From assembly GCA_018266295.1 (NCBI GenBank), contig JAFEAQ010000015.1, forward strand, positions 62,001-126,000: a DNA stretch of 64,000 nt, given 5' to 3'. The notes beneath the pieces were generated by a model that made no database searches, had not been told where the DNA came from, and saw only the letters and a list, made by a program, of their open reading frames with translations. The position numbers were made by a program, and so were the translations under genes. Shown piece by piece: positions 43,361 through 52,751 of the stretch. Every line of letters starts with the position of its first letter. Within the stretch, counting starts at the first letter, position 1. Source of the stretch: Bdellovibrionales bacterium (GTDB lineage Bacteria > Bdellovibrionota > Bdellovibrionia > Bdellovibrionales > Bdellovibrionaceae).

Positions 43361-44109
43361 TTAGGATTCTCCTGGGTTAGAGGGAAAAGCTGAACATTCA
43401 AACGATACACGGAATCACACGTTCCAGTTTCAAGAAACGTCGAGAGTCTGCGGCGGAAGTCCTGGATAAGATGTTTAGCTTCATTAATTTTATTCGAGTT
43501 GATGGCCATCGTAATACCGGTGATGTCGCGAATCTCAACAGCATCGTGATCCAGCGATTCCAGTGCGCGCTCAATATGCTGGCGATGCGACTGACGAAGG
43601 CGCGAGTTTGGAATATTCGACGGGGTGGCCATGTTTTTACCGGTGAGTTTCCAGTAAGTATTTTCTTTGGCAATAATCCCGAGCTTTTCCATACGATAGA
43701 GAGCTTCCATCGCAACTCCCATCGGGATGTTCAGACGTTTCGCAATGGCTTTGGTGTCCCCTTTAAAGCGCGGAAGTTCTAGTGTCGCTAAAATAGCAAA
43801 ATGTTCCCACGAGCTAATAACTTCGGCCGTTGCCATATCAAATTCATTATAGGGCACATGCTGCGCGTTTGCGCCGCCGCCTCCAGCGAGGCTCCCCATT
43901 AAGAGCATTTGGACTTGAAGGGGGTCTTGAATATCCAGGCGGTCAATGATCTTCATCGCCATTTTAGAAGTCATAGGACGCTTACGGCGAAGCAAAGCTG
44001 ACAACGTAGATGAGTCAATATCCAAGGAGCTTGCGAAGGCTCTCAGAGAGTATTTAGCGTTTTTACGGCTCCTCTCGGCGAAGAGCTTTTGCAGGTAATC
44101 AATCAACAT
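43357..44109 (-). CDS. DUF4423 / TIGR02147-type transcriptional regulator
   Basis: 250 aa cytosolic protein. The N-terminal helix-turn-helix is at about 18-60 (YSLRAFASSLDIDSSTLSALLRRK). A central helical region follows, with VISSWEHFAILATLELPRF, the hallmark segment of the family. A winged-helix-like part (KAIAKRLNIPMGVAMEALYRMEKLG) and a C-terminal domain with ITGITMAINSNKINEAKHLIQDFRRRL complete it. The family is abundant in Bdellovibrio and Fibrobacter. It is coupled by ATGA to the next secreted-protein gene. A hairpin and a 29-bp site lie directly upstream, suggesting autoregulation. Confidence 0.85.
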   Translation of the reverse strand: MLIDYLQKLFAERSRKNAKYSLRAFASSLDIDSSTLSALLRRKRPMTSKMAMKIIDRLDIQDPLQVQMLLMGSLAGGGGANAQHVPYNEFDMATAEVISSWEHFAILATLELPRFKGDTKAIAKRLNIPMGVAMEALYRMEKLGIIAKENTYWKLTGKNMATPSNIPNSRLRQSHRQHIERALESLDHDAVEIRDITGITMAINSNKINEAKHLIQDFRRRLSTFLETGTCDSVYRLNVQLFPLTQENPK

Positions 44110-44112
44110 AAG

Positions 44113-44134
44113 GGCCCGGGTTTAGCACCGGGCC
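44113..44134 (-). promoter_or_regulatory. GC-rich hairpin immediately before the regulator start codon
   Basis: Perfect seven-base stem GGCCCGG / CCGGGCC (44128-44134 with 44113-44119), eight-base loop, three bases before the ATG at 44109. No T run and no free SD. It could limit ribosome access to the regulator mRNA. Confidence 0.45.
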
Positions 44135-44154
44135 AGGGGTGTGGCTATGGAATT

Positions 44155-44183
44155 TGCCGCAAACCGCGGCAAAACTGCCGCAG
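44155..44183. promoter_or_regulatory. 29-bp operator-like site, copy 1
   Basis: Begins TGCCGCAAACCGCGG and ends GCCGCAG. It matches 41174-41202 in 24 of 29 positions. It is 46 bases upstream of the DUF4423 regulator ATG. Confidence 0.6.
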
Positions 44184-44187
44184 TTGT

Positions 44188-44218
44188 AATTTCTCTCTGC
44201 TAAGAATCAGAGGAAATT
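44188..44218 (-). terminator. Hairpin after the gene at 44227
   Basis: AATTTC-CTCTG pairs with CAGAG-GAAATT with one bulge and an eight-base loop. It follows the stop at 44227 by nine bases on the minus strand. No strong T run, so termination is only possible. Confidence 0.35.
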
Positions 44219-44226
44219 TCGTAAAA

Positions 44227-44910
44227 CTATAGCTTTAGCTTAGGACAGCTGGTTTGCAGGAAGGTTTTTAACTGAGCATCGTTGTATTTAAAGATCACAT
44301 CGGAGTCGACAGTGTATCTGAAAACCTGTGAGTTCTTCACCTGACATGTGTTTCCTTTAGTGTCTTTGAAAGTGATCTTACGGCCTGGGTTTTGGCTCGG
44401 GCTTTGACCCAACGTGAAGCCAAGATCCAAAAAGAAGTTATTAGTTTTTGTAATTTCAATACCGCCGTTATTTCCTTTTACGACATTGAAATCCTGTGTG
44501 AACGTCGTATCGGTGATACTCACCAAAATCGCTTTCTCAGTATTGAAAGTGAAAACCTTTCCGCTCGGAGTTGTCACCGCAAGGCGTTTGTTAGCGCCAT
44601 CATAATCGTAAGATAGAGGTTTCACGCCTCGTGGGAAAAGATAAAATTCGCGGGCGCCCGTAGTCTCGGATTCTGGCCCTTGTCCTAAAGAATTAAAAAT
44701 CATAAACAGACCATCATCATCGAAAAGAAAATCGCGATACGTGAGATCGTAGATATTACGAGGGGTCACCGTGATAAAGCAGTTGGTCGTTCCTGGGACA
44801 GCCTGGACGGTTGTATTGTCGAAGACCTCATATTTGTCAGCACAGTTTGGTGCTGCGACAACCTGAGACGCACCTAAAAGAAGCAGAGTCAAAGTCGTGA
44901 AAAGTTTCAT
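44227..44910 (-). CDS. Secreted beta-rich protein, unknown family
   Basis: 227 aa from the ATG at 44910, preceded by GGGGGAATAC; the frame opens to 44961 without a better site. Signal peptide 1-19 (ends ASQVVAA). The mature part has many short strands (NCFITVTPRNIYDLTYRDFLF, REFYLFPRGVKPLSYDY). Cys occur near both ends (PNCADK, TSCPKL) and in GNTCQVK. It is the first gene of the minus-strand run of small secreted proteins from 45 to 40 kb. Function unknown. Confidence 0.7.
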   Translation of the reverse strand: MKLFTTLTLLLLGASQVVAAPNCADKYEVFDNTTVQAVPGTTNCFITVTPRNIYDLTYRDFLFDDDGLFMIFNSLGQGPESETTGAREFYLFPRGVKPLSYDYDGANKRLAVTTPSGKVFTFNTEKAILVSITDTTFTQDFNVVKGNNGGIEITKTNNFFLDLGFTLGQSPSQNPGRKITFKDTKGNTCQVKNSQVFRYTVDSDVIFKYNDAQLKTFLQTSCPKLKL

Positions 44911-45058
44911 GTATTCCCCCTGTTGTCTCAATTTTAGATGAGTCGTCCCGGGAGGGGTCAATGCTCGATTTATTTACCCCACCAAAGCGCGACTTAATTC
45001 GAGTCGTAACAGTCCTGAAACACTGTAGATTTTCATCAATACTTCCGAAAAGTACACT

Positions 45059-45325
45059 ATGAGTTTCAGCTTCAAATGGTCGATTCTATTATTGATTCTC
45101 CTAGGCGCTGTGGGTTGCACTGATGGCAATCCACAAGTCGACTTTCTCACCATGCCGACAATTCAAAAAGTCGTGAAGCCCGGAACTCCAAGCTCGGTGA
45201 ATCTTTCGCCAACAACAACGGTGACGGGGGGAAGTTATCAGCTAAAGGGCCGCGTGAGTTATATCACCACGCAAACGGCAATCAGTGGCGGGAACTATAA
45301 AATCAAAGGAAAGATTTCATTCTAA
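45059..45325 (+). CDS. Small lipoprotein upstream of the fibre gene
   Basis: 88 aa. Signal and lipobox LLGAVGC at about residue 20. The mature part holds two similar short units near the C-terminus, [14 protein letters not shown] and [14 protein letters not shown], beta-strand-like repeats. It ends 13 bases before the fibre ATG, so it is cotranscribed. A plausible role is an outer-membrane anchor, cap or chaperone for the fibre; the sequence shows only the lipobox and the repeats. SD weak. Confidence 0.65.
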   Translation: MSFSFKWSILLLILLGAVGCTDGNPQVDFLTMPTIQKVVKPGTPSSVNLSPTTTVTGGSYQLKGRVSYITTQTAISGGNYKIKGKISF

Positions 45326-45338
45326 CCAAGGACCAAGG

Positions 45339-48300
45339 ATGAGTAAATTCAGCACGTTTATTCTTAGTCTTATGTTTTTATCAAGCACAGCGCACGCTGC
45401 TCCGAATACATTCGTCTACGAAGGTGTGCTGGAAGACACGAACGGCCCGATTACCAGCGCTTCGTCATTAACTTTGAAAATCTATGATTCCACACTCAGC
45501 TGTCTTTTGTACGAAGAAACGCAGTCGGTGACTCCAGGGTCCGACGGCTCGTTCAGTGTTCTTGTGGGTTCTGCCGTTGCGGATGCAAAACGTACCGCAA
45601 ATGATCCACAGCTGGCGATGTCGACGGTGTTTATTTCAAGTGGAACGGTTCGTACAGCTGGAAGTGCCAACTGTACGACGGGCTACGCGGCGGCGAGTTC
45701 CGACAGTCGTCGTCTTGTGATTAACGTGAATGGTACAGACCTTTCTCCAGCGGTGGAAATTTCTTCGGCTCCTTTTGCTGTTGCAGCTGGCACGGCTGAC
45801 AAGATTGGTACTTATGATACTTCAAAACTTTTGCGGAGCGACGGTACAGCAGCGGTGACAGCCTTGACTGATGCCAAAGTCACTTTGCTGATGAATCTTT
45901 TAAATGGCACGGTGGTGACTCCGACCTCAAGCGGGGATGTAGCCAATAAAGGTTACGTTGACGGAGTGACTGCGAATTACTTACCGACATCAACCGTGTT
46001 TTCGGGGGATGTCAGTGGTACGTCGAGTAGCTTAAGCGTTGATAAAATCAAAGGGACCCCTGTCGATACAACGGGTCTCGTTGCCAATAAAATCTTAAAA
46101 TACGATGGAACGAAATGGATTGCGGGCGATGACAATAGCGGCTCGGCGCTGAGTCTCACCAGCGGCAAAATTTGGATCGGTAACGCGAGCAATGGTCCGA
46201 GTGAAGTATCTCTTTCTGGAGATGCGACAGTGGCGACGAGCGGCTTGATCACATTAAAGAGCGTTGGCACTGTTGGTACTTACGCAAAAGTCGTAACGGA
46301 TGCTCAAGGCCGTGTGATTTCGGGGACGGGGCTTACCAGCGGCGATGTTACCGGTGCGCTGGGCTTTTCACCGACGTCAGCTACTTCCGGTTTTATGAAT
46401 GGCGGCAACTCGTTTGGGGCTGCAGCTTCGCTTGGAACAAATGACTCTCAGTCTTTGAGTTTCAAAACAAACAGTACGACAAAAATGACGATCACGTCGG
46501 CGGGTAATGTCGGTATCGGCACGACCACTCCGGCAAATCCATTGGATATCGTTGGTTCTGTGAATGGCATGCTGGCCTCGACGGTGACTAATAATAACTC
46601 CTCGGGAACGACATGGTACCGAGTCACGAATGATGCGAGTCACTCCCTGCAATTTGGTGTTGCTGGTACGACTTTTAGCTCGAGCGGTGTTTACGCCCCC
46701 AATACAGCAACGATTTATTCCGATGTGAACTTAGCAGGTTTGAATCTCGGAACTGAGGGCGCTCAACCAATGGGTTTCTTCACTAATAATGCACTTAAAA
46801 TGACTTTGGATTCCTCTGGAAAACTAGGAATCGGCACAGCATCTCCTTCTGCAAATTTAACCGTGGGTGATGGCGCTGCGAATGACGGTATGATCATGGC
46901 CCTGGGCTATGGAACCGTTGGTACAAGCGGATCCTCGCTTTCAGTATCAGGCGCCGGAACGCGCATGATGTGGTATCCGAAAAAAGCGGCCTTCCGTGCG
47001 GGGGCGGTGTCAGGAACTCAGTGGGATGATACGAGCATCGGAACTTACTCGGTCGCGGCTGGCTTAAGCCCCATCGCTTCTGGGTCTAACTCCGTAGCCC
47101 TAGGTAATGGAGCGACAGCCTCTGCGGCTAACGCATTCGCATTAGGGCAAAGTGCCACAGCGACGTCGGCGGCTTCATACGCCATCGGCTCATCAGCAAC
47201 AGCTCAGGGAACTTCTTCCGTTGCGATAGGATCTTCTGCCAATGCATCGGCAACGAATGCAATTGCCATTGGTTTATCGACTTCTTCGAGCGCCACACAC
47301 GCAGTTGCTCTCGGTTCCAATGCGACAGCGAGTTCGACAAATCAAATTACTGTCGGTCCTTTTAATTTACCACTTGGAACTGAAAACGCGTCGACATGGG
47401 TTGCCACGGACCCTCTCTTTGTGATCGGTAACGGCGCCAGCTCCGCAGCTAAATCAAACGCCATGATGGTACTTAAAAATGGCAATATCGGTATCGGCAC
47501 AACAGGCGCACCAACAAGCGGTGCGCGCTTAGAGATCGCCGGCAGCGGAGCTTCTGCAAGCTCGATTATTATTCCGCGCGACACCACTGCAAATCGCCCG
47601 ACCGGCGTGAACGGGATGATTCGTTACGCGACAGATACAAATAAATTCGAAGCCTATGAAAACGGTGCCTGGACAAACATGATCGGCACTGGCGGCGGTT
47701 CAGGCACCGTAACTTCAGTGGCGGCTGGCAGTGGATTGACTGGCGGCACGATCACGTCCTCAGGGACTCTGGCGGTGGATTCAACCACGTCTGGTGTTGC
47801 TAGTAAAATTTTAGCATTAGATGCTTCAAGTGTGGCGACAGTTTCGGGATTAACTATTAAAGGAAACACTACAGGAACAGCCACTTTGCGCGCGCCTGCT
47901 AGTTTCACAAGTTACTCTCTGACTTTCCCGACATCATCAGGCACCAATGGCCAGGTGATGACATCAGACGGGGCGGGGAATCTAAGTTGGACAACTCCGA
48001 GTACACTTCCCTCTGGAACGACCGCTGATAATTATTTAAAATGGACTGGTACGAACTGGGCAGAGGCTTCGGTGAACGTAACGACCATCAAAGGAAATCT
48101 CGGTACGCAACAGTTCCCAACAAACTGCAAGGTGAGCCAGACCATGGTTTGGAATTCGCCGACGGACTCTTTCATGTGCGCAGATACAAATGCCGCGACA
48201 GTATCGACGATGGATAAAACAATCTACGTCAATGCCTCCGGCAGTGATACCGCTTGTAATGGGACGGCCGCTGCAAGTGCTTCAACTCCACCGAATTGCG

Positions 48301-49820
48301 CCTTCCAGACTTTGCAAAAAGCAGTTGATAGCACGCCAGATTTCATCCGCCATAAAATCACCATCGAAGTCGGTTCAAATCTGACATCTCAAGGGAACGA
48401 TACGGCGGTGGCAGTTATTAATAAAAATATAGCCGCGCAAAGTATCACGAACGGTCCCTTCTTAATTATTAAAGGATCTACAGGTTCTGAAATTATCAGC
48501 CAAGGCGCATTTTCAAATGGGACCGGTATTGTTGTTGGACCAGCCGCCAGCGGGGTTTATATCAAAGAAATCGGTATCAGTGATTTCCAAGATACAGGTA
48601 TTCGTATTGATGGTGGTTTAGCCGTTATTGATAATGTCATCTTTAATAACAATCGCCGCGGTCTTTCTGTTTCAAGCGCAGGCCGCGCGATGTTAGGTGC
48701 AAATATCAATATTAACTTATCAAATTCTTCGGGCACTGATGGTTCTCGCGGGATTGAGGTTTATCAGGGTTCAGTTAGTTCCGAAGCGGCGTTGAATATC
48801 AATCTTGGGGCCGCACAAAACAATCGTGGTATTGGTATCGAGTACGGAGATTTGAGTATCGAAGAGCAAGCGACAATTAGCGGTACGGGATCTCAATATC
48901 AGACGGGTGTTGAGGTCGGCAATGGTGGCTCTTTGAGAGTTGAAAATAACTACACCTTGCGTGTGAACATGGGCAACAACTATAGCTCAACCGCCGTTCG
49001 TGTCAGTAACGGTGGTCACCTCAGTGTTAATGGAACTTTGCAGCCAGAATCTGTTTCAAATACGGCATTAGTCTGTGAAAACAATGCGGTCTGTGATTTC
49101 TATGGAGCTTTTTATATTCCGAATACAAGTTCGAGCACGAATGGATATGTCATTGTTAGAAATGGATCTATTTTAAATGCCCAGTTGAGCTTTAAACTTG
49201 AAGCCAACACCATCGGAACCGGTGCGGCGGCGATTCAAGTATCCGAAAATTCGATCTTCAAGTTTAACCCAGTGGTGTCTGGCGGCATCTTAAGAGTTTA
49301 TGGCAATAGCGGTGCGGTTGGGATTCGGGTGACAAATAATAGCCAATTTAAAGTCGAAACATCTATGAGCCACAACTTGGACTTTGTCGGTTTAAACAAC
49401 ATGGCAGAAGTTTCTAATATGAGTTCAGCGACCTTTGCTTCCAACGTGATTGGTGGTAACTCGCTTGCGATGAGTATGGATGATTCTAGTAAAATCACCG
49501 CACCAGCGGGCTATGGTTACGCAATACCATACAAAATCTGCCCAGGGGGCATGACTCCTGTTGGAAGTGGCAATGCTGGATTCTGTATGGACACCTCAAA
49601 CACAACCCAGGCGACTTACTATAACGCCCTCAATACCTGCTCAGGCCGCGGTTTAAAACTCTGTACAAAACAGCAATACGCTATGTATTGCGCTCAAGGA
49701 AACACCATCAGTCCAGCAGTCTGGACGGCAAACATCGAAGATCTCACATGCGGTCCATCTAGTTTAAGCGCAGCCGGAGATGTGATTAATATGAATTACT
49801 ATTTCCGTTGCTGTCAGTAA
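45339..49820 (+). CDS. Giant mosaic trimeric fibre / adhesin (MAT-like)
   Basis: 1493 aa from the ATG after AAGGACCAAGG; the longer frame from 45285 overlaps the lipoprotein and is not signal-like. Signal peptide 1-20 (ends STAHA). Then a beta-sandwich-like N-terminal domain ([14 protein letters not shown]), and tail-fibre-type units near 389, 494 and 715 ([41 protein letters not shown]). YadA-head-type repeats lie at about 565-670 ([19 protein letters not shown]). A right-handed beta-helix-like region covers about 960-1385. The C-terminal 100 residues are Cys-rich ([18 protein letters not shown]). This plan fits the chimeric fibres that Bdellovibrio uses to recognise prey. Confidence 0.85.
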   Translation: MSKFSTFILSLMFLSSTAHAAPNTFVYEGVLEDTNGPITSASSLTLKIYDSTLSCLLYEETQSVTPGSDGSFSVLVGSAVADAKRTANDPQLAMSTVFISSGTVRTAGSANCTTGYAAASSDSRRLVINVNGTDLSPAVEISSAPFAVAAGTADKIGTYDTSKLLRSDGTAAVTALTDAKVTLLMNLLNGTVVTPTSSGDVANKGYVDGVTANYLPTSTVFSGDVSGTSSSLSVDKIKGTPVDTTGLVANKILKYDGTKWIAGDDNSGSALSLTSGKIWIGNASNGPSEVSLSGDATVATSGLITLKSVGTVGTYAKVVTDAQGRVISGTGLTSGDVTGALGFSPTSATSGFMNGGNSFGAAASLGTNDSQSLSFKTNSTTKMTITSAGNVGIGTTTPANPLDIVGSVNGMLASTVTNNNSSGTTWYRVTNDASHSLQFGVAGTTFSSSGVYAPNTATIYSDVNLAGLNLGTEGAQPMGFFTNNALKMTLDSSGKLGIGTASPSANLTVGDGAANDGMIMALGYGTVGTSGSSLSVSGAGTRMMWYPKKAAFRAGAVSGTQWDDTSIGTYSVAAGLSPIASGSNSVALGNGATASAANAFALGQSATATSAASYAIGSSATAQGTSSVAIGSSANASATNAIAIGLSTSSSATHAVALGSNATASSTNQITVGPFNLPLGTENASTWVATDPLFVIGNGASSAAKSNAMMVLKNGNIGIGTTGAPTSGARLEIAGSGASASSIIIPRDTTANRPTGVNGMIRYATDTNKFEAYENGAWTNMIGTGGGSGTVTSVAAGSGLTGGTITSSGTLAVDSTTSGVASKILALDASSVATVSGLTIKGNTTGTATLRAPASFTSYSLTFPTSSGTNGQVMTSDGAGNLSWTTPSTLPSGTTADNYLKWTGTNWAEASVNVTTIKGNLGTQQFPTNCKVSQTMVWNSPTDSFMCADTNAATVSTMDKTIYVNASGSDTACNGTAAASASTPPNCAFQTLQKAVDSTPDFIRHKITIEVGSNLTSQGNDTAVAVINKNIAAQSITNGPFLIIKGSTGSEIISQGAFSNGTGIVVGPAASGVYIKEIGISDFQDTGIRIDGGLAVIDNVIFNNNRRGLSVSSAGRAMLGANININLSNSSGTDGSRGIEVYQGSVSSEAALNINLGAAQNNRGIGIEYGDLSIEEQATISGTGSQYQTGVEVGNGGSLRVENNYTLRVNMGNNYSSTAVRVSNGGHLSVNGTLQPESVSNTALVCENNAVCDFYGAFYIPNTSSSTNGYVIVRNGSILNAQLSFKLEANTIGTGAAAIQVSENSIFKFNPVVSGGILRVYGNSGAVGIRVTNNSQFKVETSMSHNLDFVGLNNMAEVSNMSSATFASNVIGGNSLAMSMDDSSKITAPAGYGYAIPYKICPGGMTPVGSGNAGFCMDTSNTTQATYYNALNTCSGRGLKLCTKQQYAMYCAQGNTISPAVWTANIEDLTCGPSSLSAAGDVINMNYYFRCCQ

Positions 49821-49849
49821 TCAGCATTTAACTTCAGAAAGTAAATATC

Positions 49850-49874
49850 GGGGAGTCCAAACTCCCCATTTTTT
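49850..49874 (+). terminator. Intrinsic terminator of the lipoprotein-fibre unit
   Basis: GGGGAGT-CCAA-ACTCCCC, then A and six T, 30 bases after the fibre stop. The rest of the gap to 50069 is AT-rich with nothing I can name. Confidence 0.88.
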
Positions 49875-50069
49875 GCCCAAAAAAGCTGGAGTTCGTATCC
49901 AACTTTTCTTTTTTAGCTAAAATTACAAATCTTGCGTTAGTAGAAAGCCAACATGGGCAACATAAAACCGGAGGTTATTTCAGTAGATATTGGGCTCTAC
50001 AAATACTTCTGATAAGTTATATTATGTAACATTACGTATGTAGTAGACTTTATGGGCTAAGTATATGAA

Positions 50070-50098
50070 CCTTCTGATGATTATCCTATATCAGGAGG
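50070..50098 (+). promoter_or_regulatory. Leader hairpin enclosing the esterase SD
   Basis: CCTTCTGAT (50070-50078) pairs with ATCAGGAGG (50090-50098), nine pairs with one G-T, loop of eleven. AGGAGG, the SD of the gene at 50106, is fully inside the 3' arm. Confidence 0.5.
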
Positions 50099-50105
50099 CT
50101 CTTTT

Positions 50106-51122
50106 ATGCGTCTTTTAATGGTGTTTCTAGGCCTTTTTATCCTGTCTACCCAGACCTGGGCTCAGTATCCCATCTTTAAAGTTCCGGGGCTCAAACCCGC
50201 TGAAAAAATCCCAGCTTTAAATGCGGATCCAAATTCCATAACAGTTTCAGGTTTGTCTTCAGGTGCTTTTATGGCGGTTCAATTAGGCGTTGCTTATTCG
50301 AAGCAAATCAAAGGCGTGGCTGCAATTGCCGGCGGAATTTATAACTGCGCCGAAGGCAATGTTGATACCGCAACAAATGTTTGCATGAAAAATCCCGCAA
50401 ATATAAAGCCTGAAACCTATATGGATCTGGCGAAATCAAGCTTCAAAAAGTCTCTGATTGATGATCCCGCGAACCTAACCCAACAGCGGGTGTTTATTTT
50501 AAACGGAACCGAGGATAAAACCGTGGCTCCCATTGCGGGCCACAAACTCGAAGAATTCTACAAGAGTTTTGGTGCAAATCCGCGCACGGAATACAGTTTA
50601 AAAATGGGCCATGCCTTCCCGTCCAATAAAGGAAAAAACGAGTGCTCAGTTAGTCAGTTTCCATGGCTGAATAACTGTAAATATGATGGCGCAAAAGCCA
50701 TTCTTGAGACGCTCTATGGACCTTTAAATCAGGTTTCAAAAAAGCAAACCACTAGCGGCGAACTATTAACCATCGATCAAACGGAGTTTGCAAAAGCCGA
50801 TGCAAAGATGCTGGATGCCGGAAACCTCTATATTCCGTCTGTATGCCGCGATAAAAAAACGCAATGTCGAATCCACGTGGCGCTTCACGGATGCCTCCAG
50901 GGGCCTAATATCGTGCAAAAAGCCTTTATCGAAGATGCGGGATACAATGAATGGGCTGATAAGAACAAAATCATCGTTCTCTACCCAGCCGTCGGTATGG
51001 GTTCTGGAAATCCGAATGGTTGCTGGGATTGGTTCGGCTATACCGGAGAAAATTACGCCGTCAAAAGCGCTCCGCAAATGACGGCGATTATGAACATGGT
51101 CCAAAGGCTTACAGAAAACTAA
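50106..51122 (+). CDS. Secreted PHB-depolymerase/esterase-family alpha/beta hydrolase
   Basis: 338 aa. Signal peptide 1-19 (ends TQTWAQ). The nucleophile elbow is SGLSSGAFMAVQLG (G49-L-S51-S-G53). FILNGTEDKTVAP gives the likely Asp, and MGHAFP the His. VALHGCLQG is the oxyanion-hole HGC motif of the PhaZ/LpqC group, here in the C-terminal half. Family members cleave poly-hydroxybutyrate or feruloyl-type esters. Export suggests a role outside the cytosol, perhaps on prey storage polymer. Convergent with the lipoprotein gene at 51123. Confidence 0.8.
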   Translation: MRLLMVFLGLFILSTQTWAQYPIFKVPGLKPAEKIPALNADPNSITVSGLSSGAFMAVQLGVAYSKQIKGVAAIAGGIYNCAEGNVDTATNVCMKNPANIKPETYMDLAKSSFKKSLIDDPANLTQQRVFILNGTEDKTVAPIAGHKLEEFYKSFGANPRTEYSLKMGHAFPSNKGKNECSVSQFPWLNNCKYDGAKAILETLYGPLNQVSKKQTTSGELLTIDQTEFAKADAKMLDAGNLYIPSVCRDKKTQCRIHVALHGCLQGPNIVQKAFIEDAGYNEWADKNKIIVLYPAVGMGSGNPNGCWDWFGYTGENYAVKSAPQMTAIMNMVQRLTEN

Positions 51123-51527
51123 TTAGTTATCGTAAGTCCACTCTTTGAAGCCCAGTTTGACTGCGGCTTCGAGATTGCTGCGATCGATTTCATAAACGTT
51201 GGAATTACCCGTTGGCGATCCGCAAACTTGAATGCGCATCATCCCGTCATTTTTATTAAAGCTCGAATAAACTTTGATATCTTTTAGCTCTTTTTGCATG
51301 TCAGGGATAGGAATCGCTTTGCCTTGACCACATTGCAAAGAACCGTCTGGTTTATAGACTTTAACACGGTCCAATTTAGATTCCGGTTTCATGGTTGTAC
51401 CTCCAGAAGTCGCTGCCGCAGCCGCTGCAGGTGTCGCATTTGCAGAATTGTGTGCATTCACGCACTTACCTGTTGCGCAACCCAAAAGCACCGCGCTCAA
51501 AACACCTGCATAAATCCATTTAGCCAT
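51123..51527 (-). CDS. Small lipoprotein, unknown family
   Basis: 134 aa from the ATG at 51527, which follows TAAGGAGGA; the frame opens to 51554 without use. Lipobox VLLGC at about residue 17. A low-complexity Ala/Thr stretch (ANATPAAAAAATSGG) links it to a domain at about 50-134 with SLQCGQGKAIPIPDMQKELKD and MRIQVCGSPTGNSNVYEID. Two Cys probably pair. Exported. It lies 30 bases downstream of bamB, so it is likely in the yfgM-bamB operon. Confidence 0.7.
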   Translation of the reverse strand: MAKWIYAGVLSAVLLGCATGKCVNAHNSANATPAAAAAATSGGTTMKPESKLDRVKVYKPDGSLQCGQGKAIPIPDMQKELKDIKVYSSFNKNDGMMRIQVCGSPTGNSNVYEIDRSNLEAAVKLGFKEWTYDN

Positions 51528-51557
51528 GAAGTCCTCCTTAATTCTGGAAAGCACACT

Positions 51558-52721
51558 CTATTGAAGGTATGGAATCCATTGCGGATAAGTCCACTTGGCT
51601 TCCATTGCATAGACATTGGCTTCGCCTGAGATGAAATAAATGTGGTTGGCTTTGTCATCAATTGATGGAGTCGACATAATTCCGCGGCCTGGGTCAAAAG
51701 ATGAAACGACTTTTCCGGTATTTGCATCCAAGAATCGCAAACGCCCTTGAGATTCACCGAAAACGGCGAGGCCTTTATAGACTTTCACTTGAGTTGGAAT
51801 GCCTTCTTTCACAGAGTAAGTCCAAGCCTTTTGCCCATTACCTTTTTGGAGCGCCCAAACCTCACCAGAGGTTGTGGAGTAATAGATCTTATCGCCGGCA
51901 ATCGTAACAGGGTAGTACCCTCCCCCATCGATTTTCCACTGGACGTCCCCTTTTTGCGCATTCACGCAATAGAGTTTGTCGTCATAACCTGAAATATAGA
52001 TCTGATCGCCATCAATAATCGGCGAAGCATCGATATCGCGGAATTTTTTATTTTTATTCAGTGGCAATTCCCACTGCAAATTGCCGGTTTTAGCATTTAA
52101 ACTCACCAGAGTTCCGTCACTGAAGCCCACAAACAGATTGCCATCTTTCAACGCCGGCTTCGAACCGCCACGAATTGAAAAGTTTGAATTGTCCTGACGT
52201 GAATACAACCAAACTTGGCGGCCGGATTCTGCATCCAAAGCATACACCACGTTGGCGCCGCTTAAGAAATAAACCACACCGGTGGCTGTATCTAACAAAG
52301 GCTCGGCGATGTTTTCAGAATGAGTCGGAAACGTCCAAAGAATTTTGCCGGTTTTAGCATTCACGGAATAGAATAAGCCATCGCTCGCACCAAAGAACAG
52401 GCGATCATTCACTAGAGCCGCGCCCGCCTCGACCCCGTTCAGGATCGGAAGGCGCCACAGTTGGCGGCCGGAATCACGGTCGTATGCCGTCATTCCGTCA
52501 ATCGCATTACCTTGAATCAGAATATTTCCCAAAATCACCGGCGTCATGCGGTTGATTTTGCGAAAAGCGAGATTGTCCTTTTCGGGAGCTTGGCGGACCC
52601 ATACATCGCGAACTGCAAACACTCTTTTTTCTGCCGTACGGCTCATAAGAGACTCAAAGCTGGAACAGCCTGAGAGTAAAACCAACATTGCAACTACAGA
52701 GAAAAAAGCGCTGATTTTCAA
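51558..52721 (-). CDS. bamB: Outer-membrane protein assembly factor BamB
   Basis: 387 aa lipoprotein (lipobox LLSGC at about residue 19), a subunit of the BAM complex that inserts beta-barrels. An eight-bladed PQQ-like propeller is shown by repeated motifs such as TAYDRDSGRQLWRLP, YSVNAKTGKILWTFP, YALDAESGRQVWLYS, VSLNAKTGNLQWELP and YCVNAQKGDVQWKID. Upstream is a YfgM-like gene, the same order as in E. coli. The partner barrel BamA is not in the window. Confidence 0.9.
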   Translation of the reverse strand: MKISAFFSVVAMLVLLSGCSSFESLMSRTAEKRVFAVRDVWVRQAPEKDNLAFRKINRMTPVILGNILIQGNAIDGMTAYDRDSGRQLWRLPILNGVEAGAALVNDRLFFGASDGLFYSVNAKTGKILWTFPTHSENIAEPLLDTATGVVYFLSGANVVYALDAESGRQVWLYSRQDNSNFSIRGGSKPALKDGNLFVGFSDGTLVSLNAKTGNLQWELPLNKNKKFRDIDASPIIDGDQIYISGYDDKLYCVNAQKGDVQWKIDGGGYYPVTIAGDKIYYSTTSGEVWALQKGNGQKAWTYSVKEGIPTQVKVYKGLAVFGESQGRLRFLDANTGKVVSSFDPGRGIMSTPSIDDKANHIYFISGEANVYAMEAKWTYPQWIPYLQ

Positions 52722-52751
52722 AGTACAGTCCTTTGTTTAAAACGACCGAGA

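Noticed and set aside
49500-49820. Diversity-generating retroelement target at the fibre tip
   Set aside because: The tip looks C-type-lectin-like, but no reverse transcriptase, template repeat or adenine-rich variable repeat is seen in the window.
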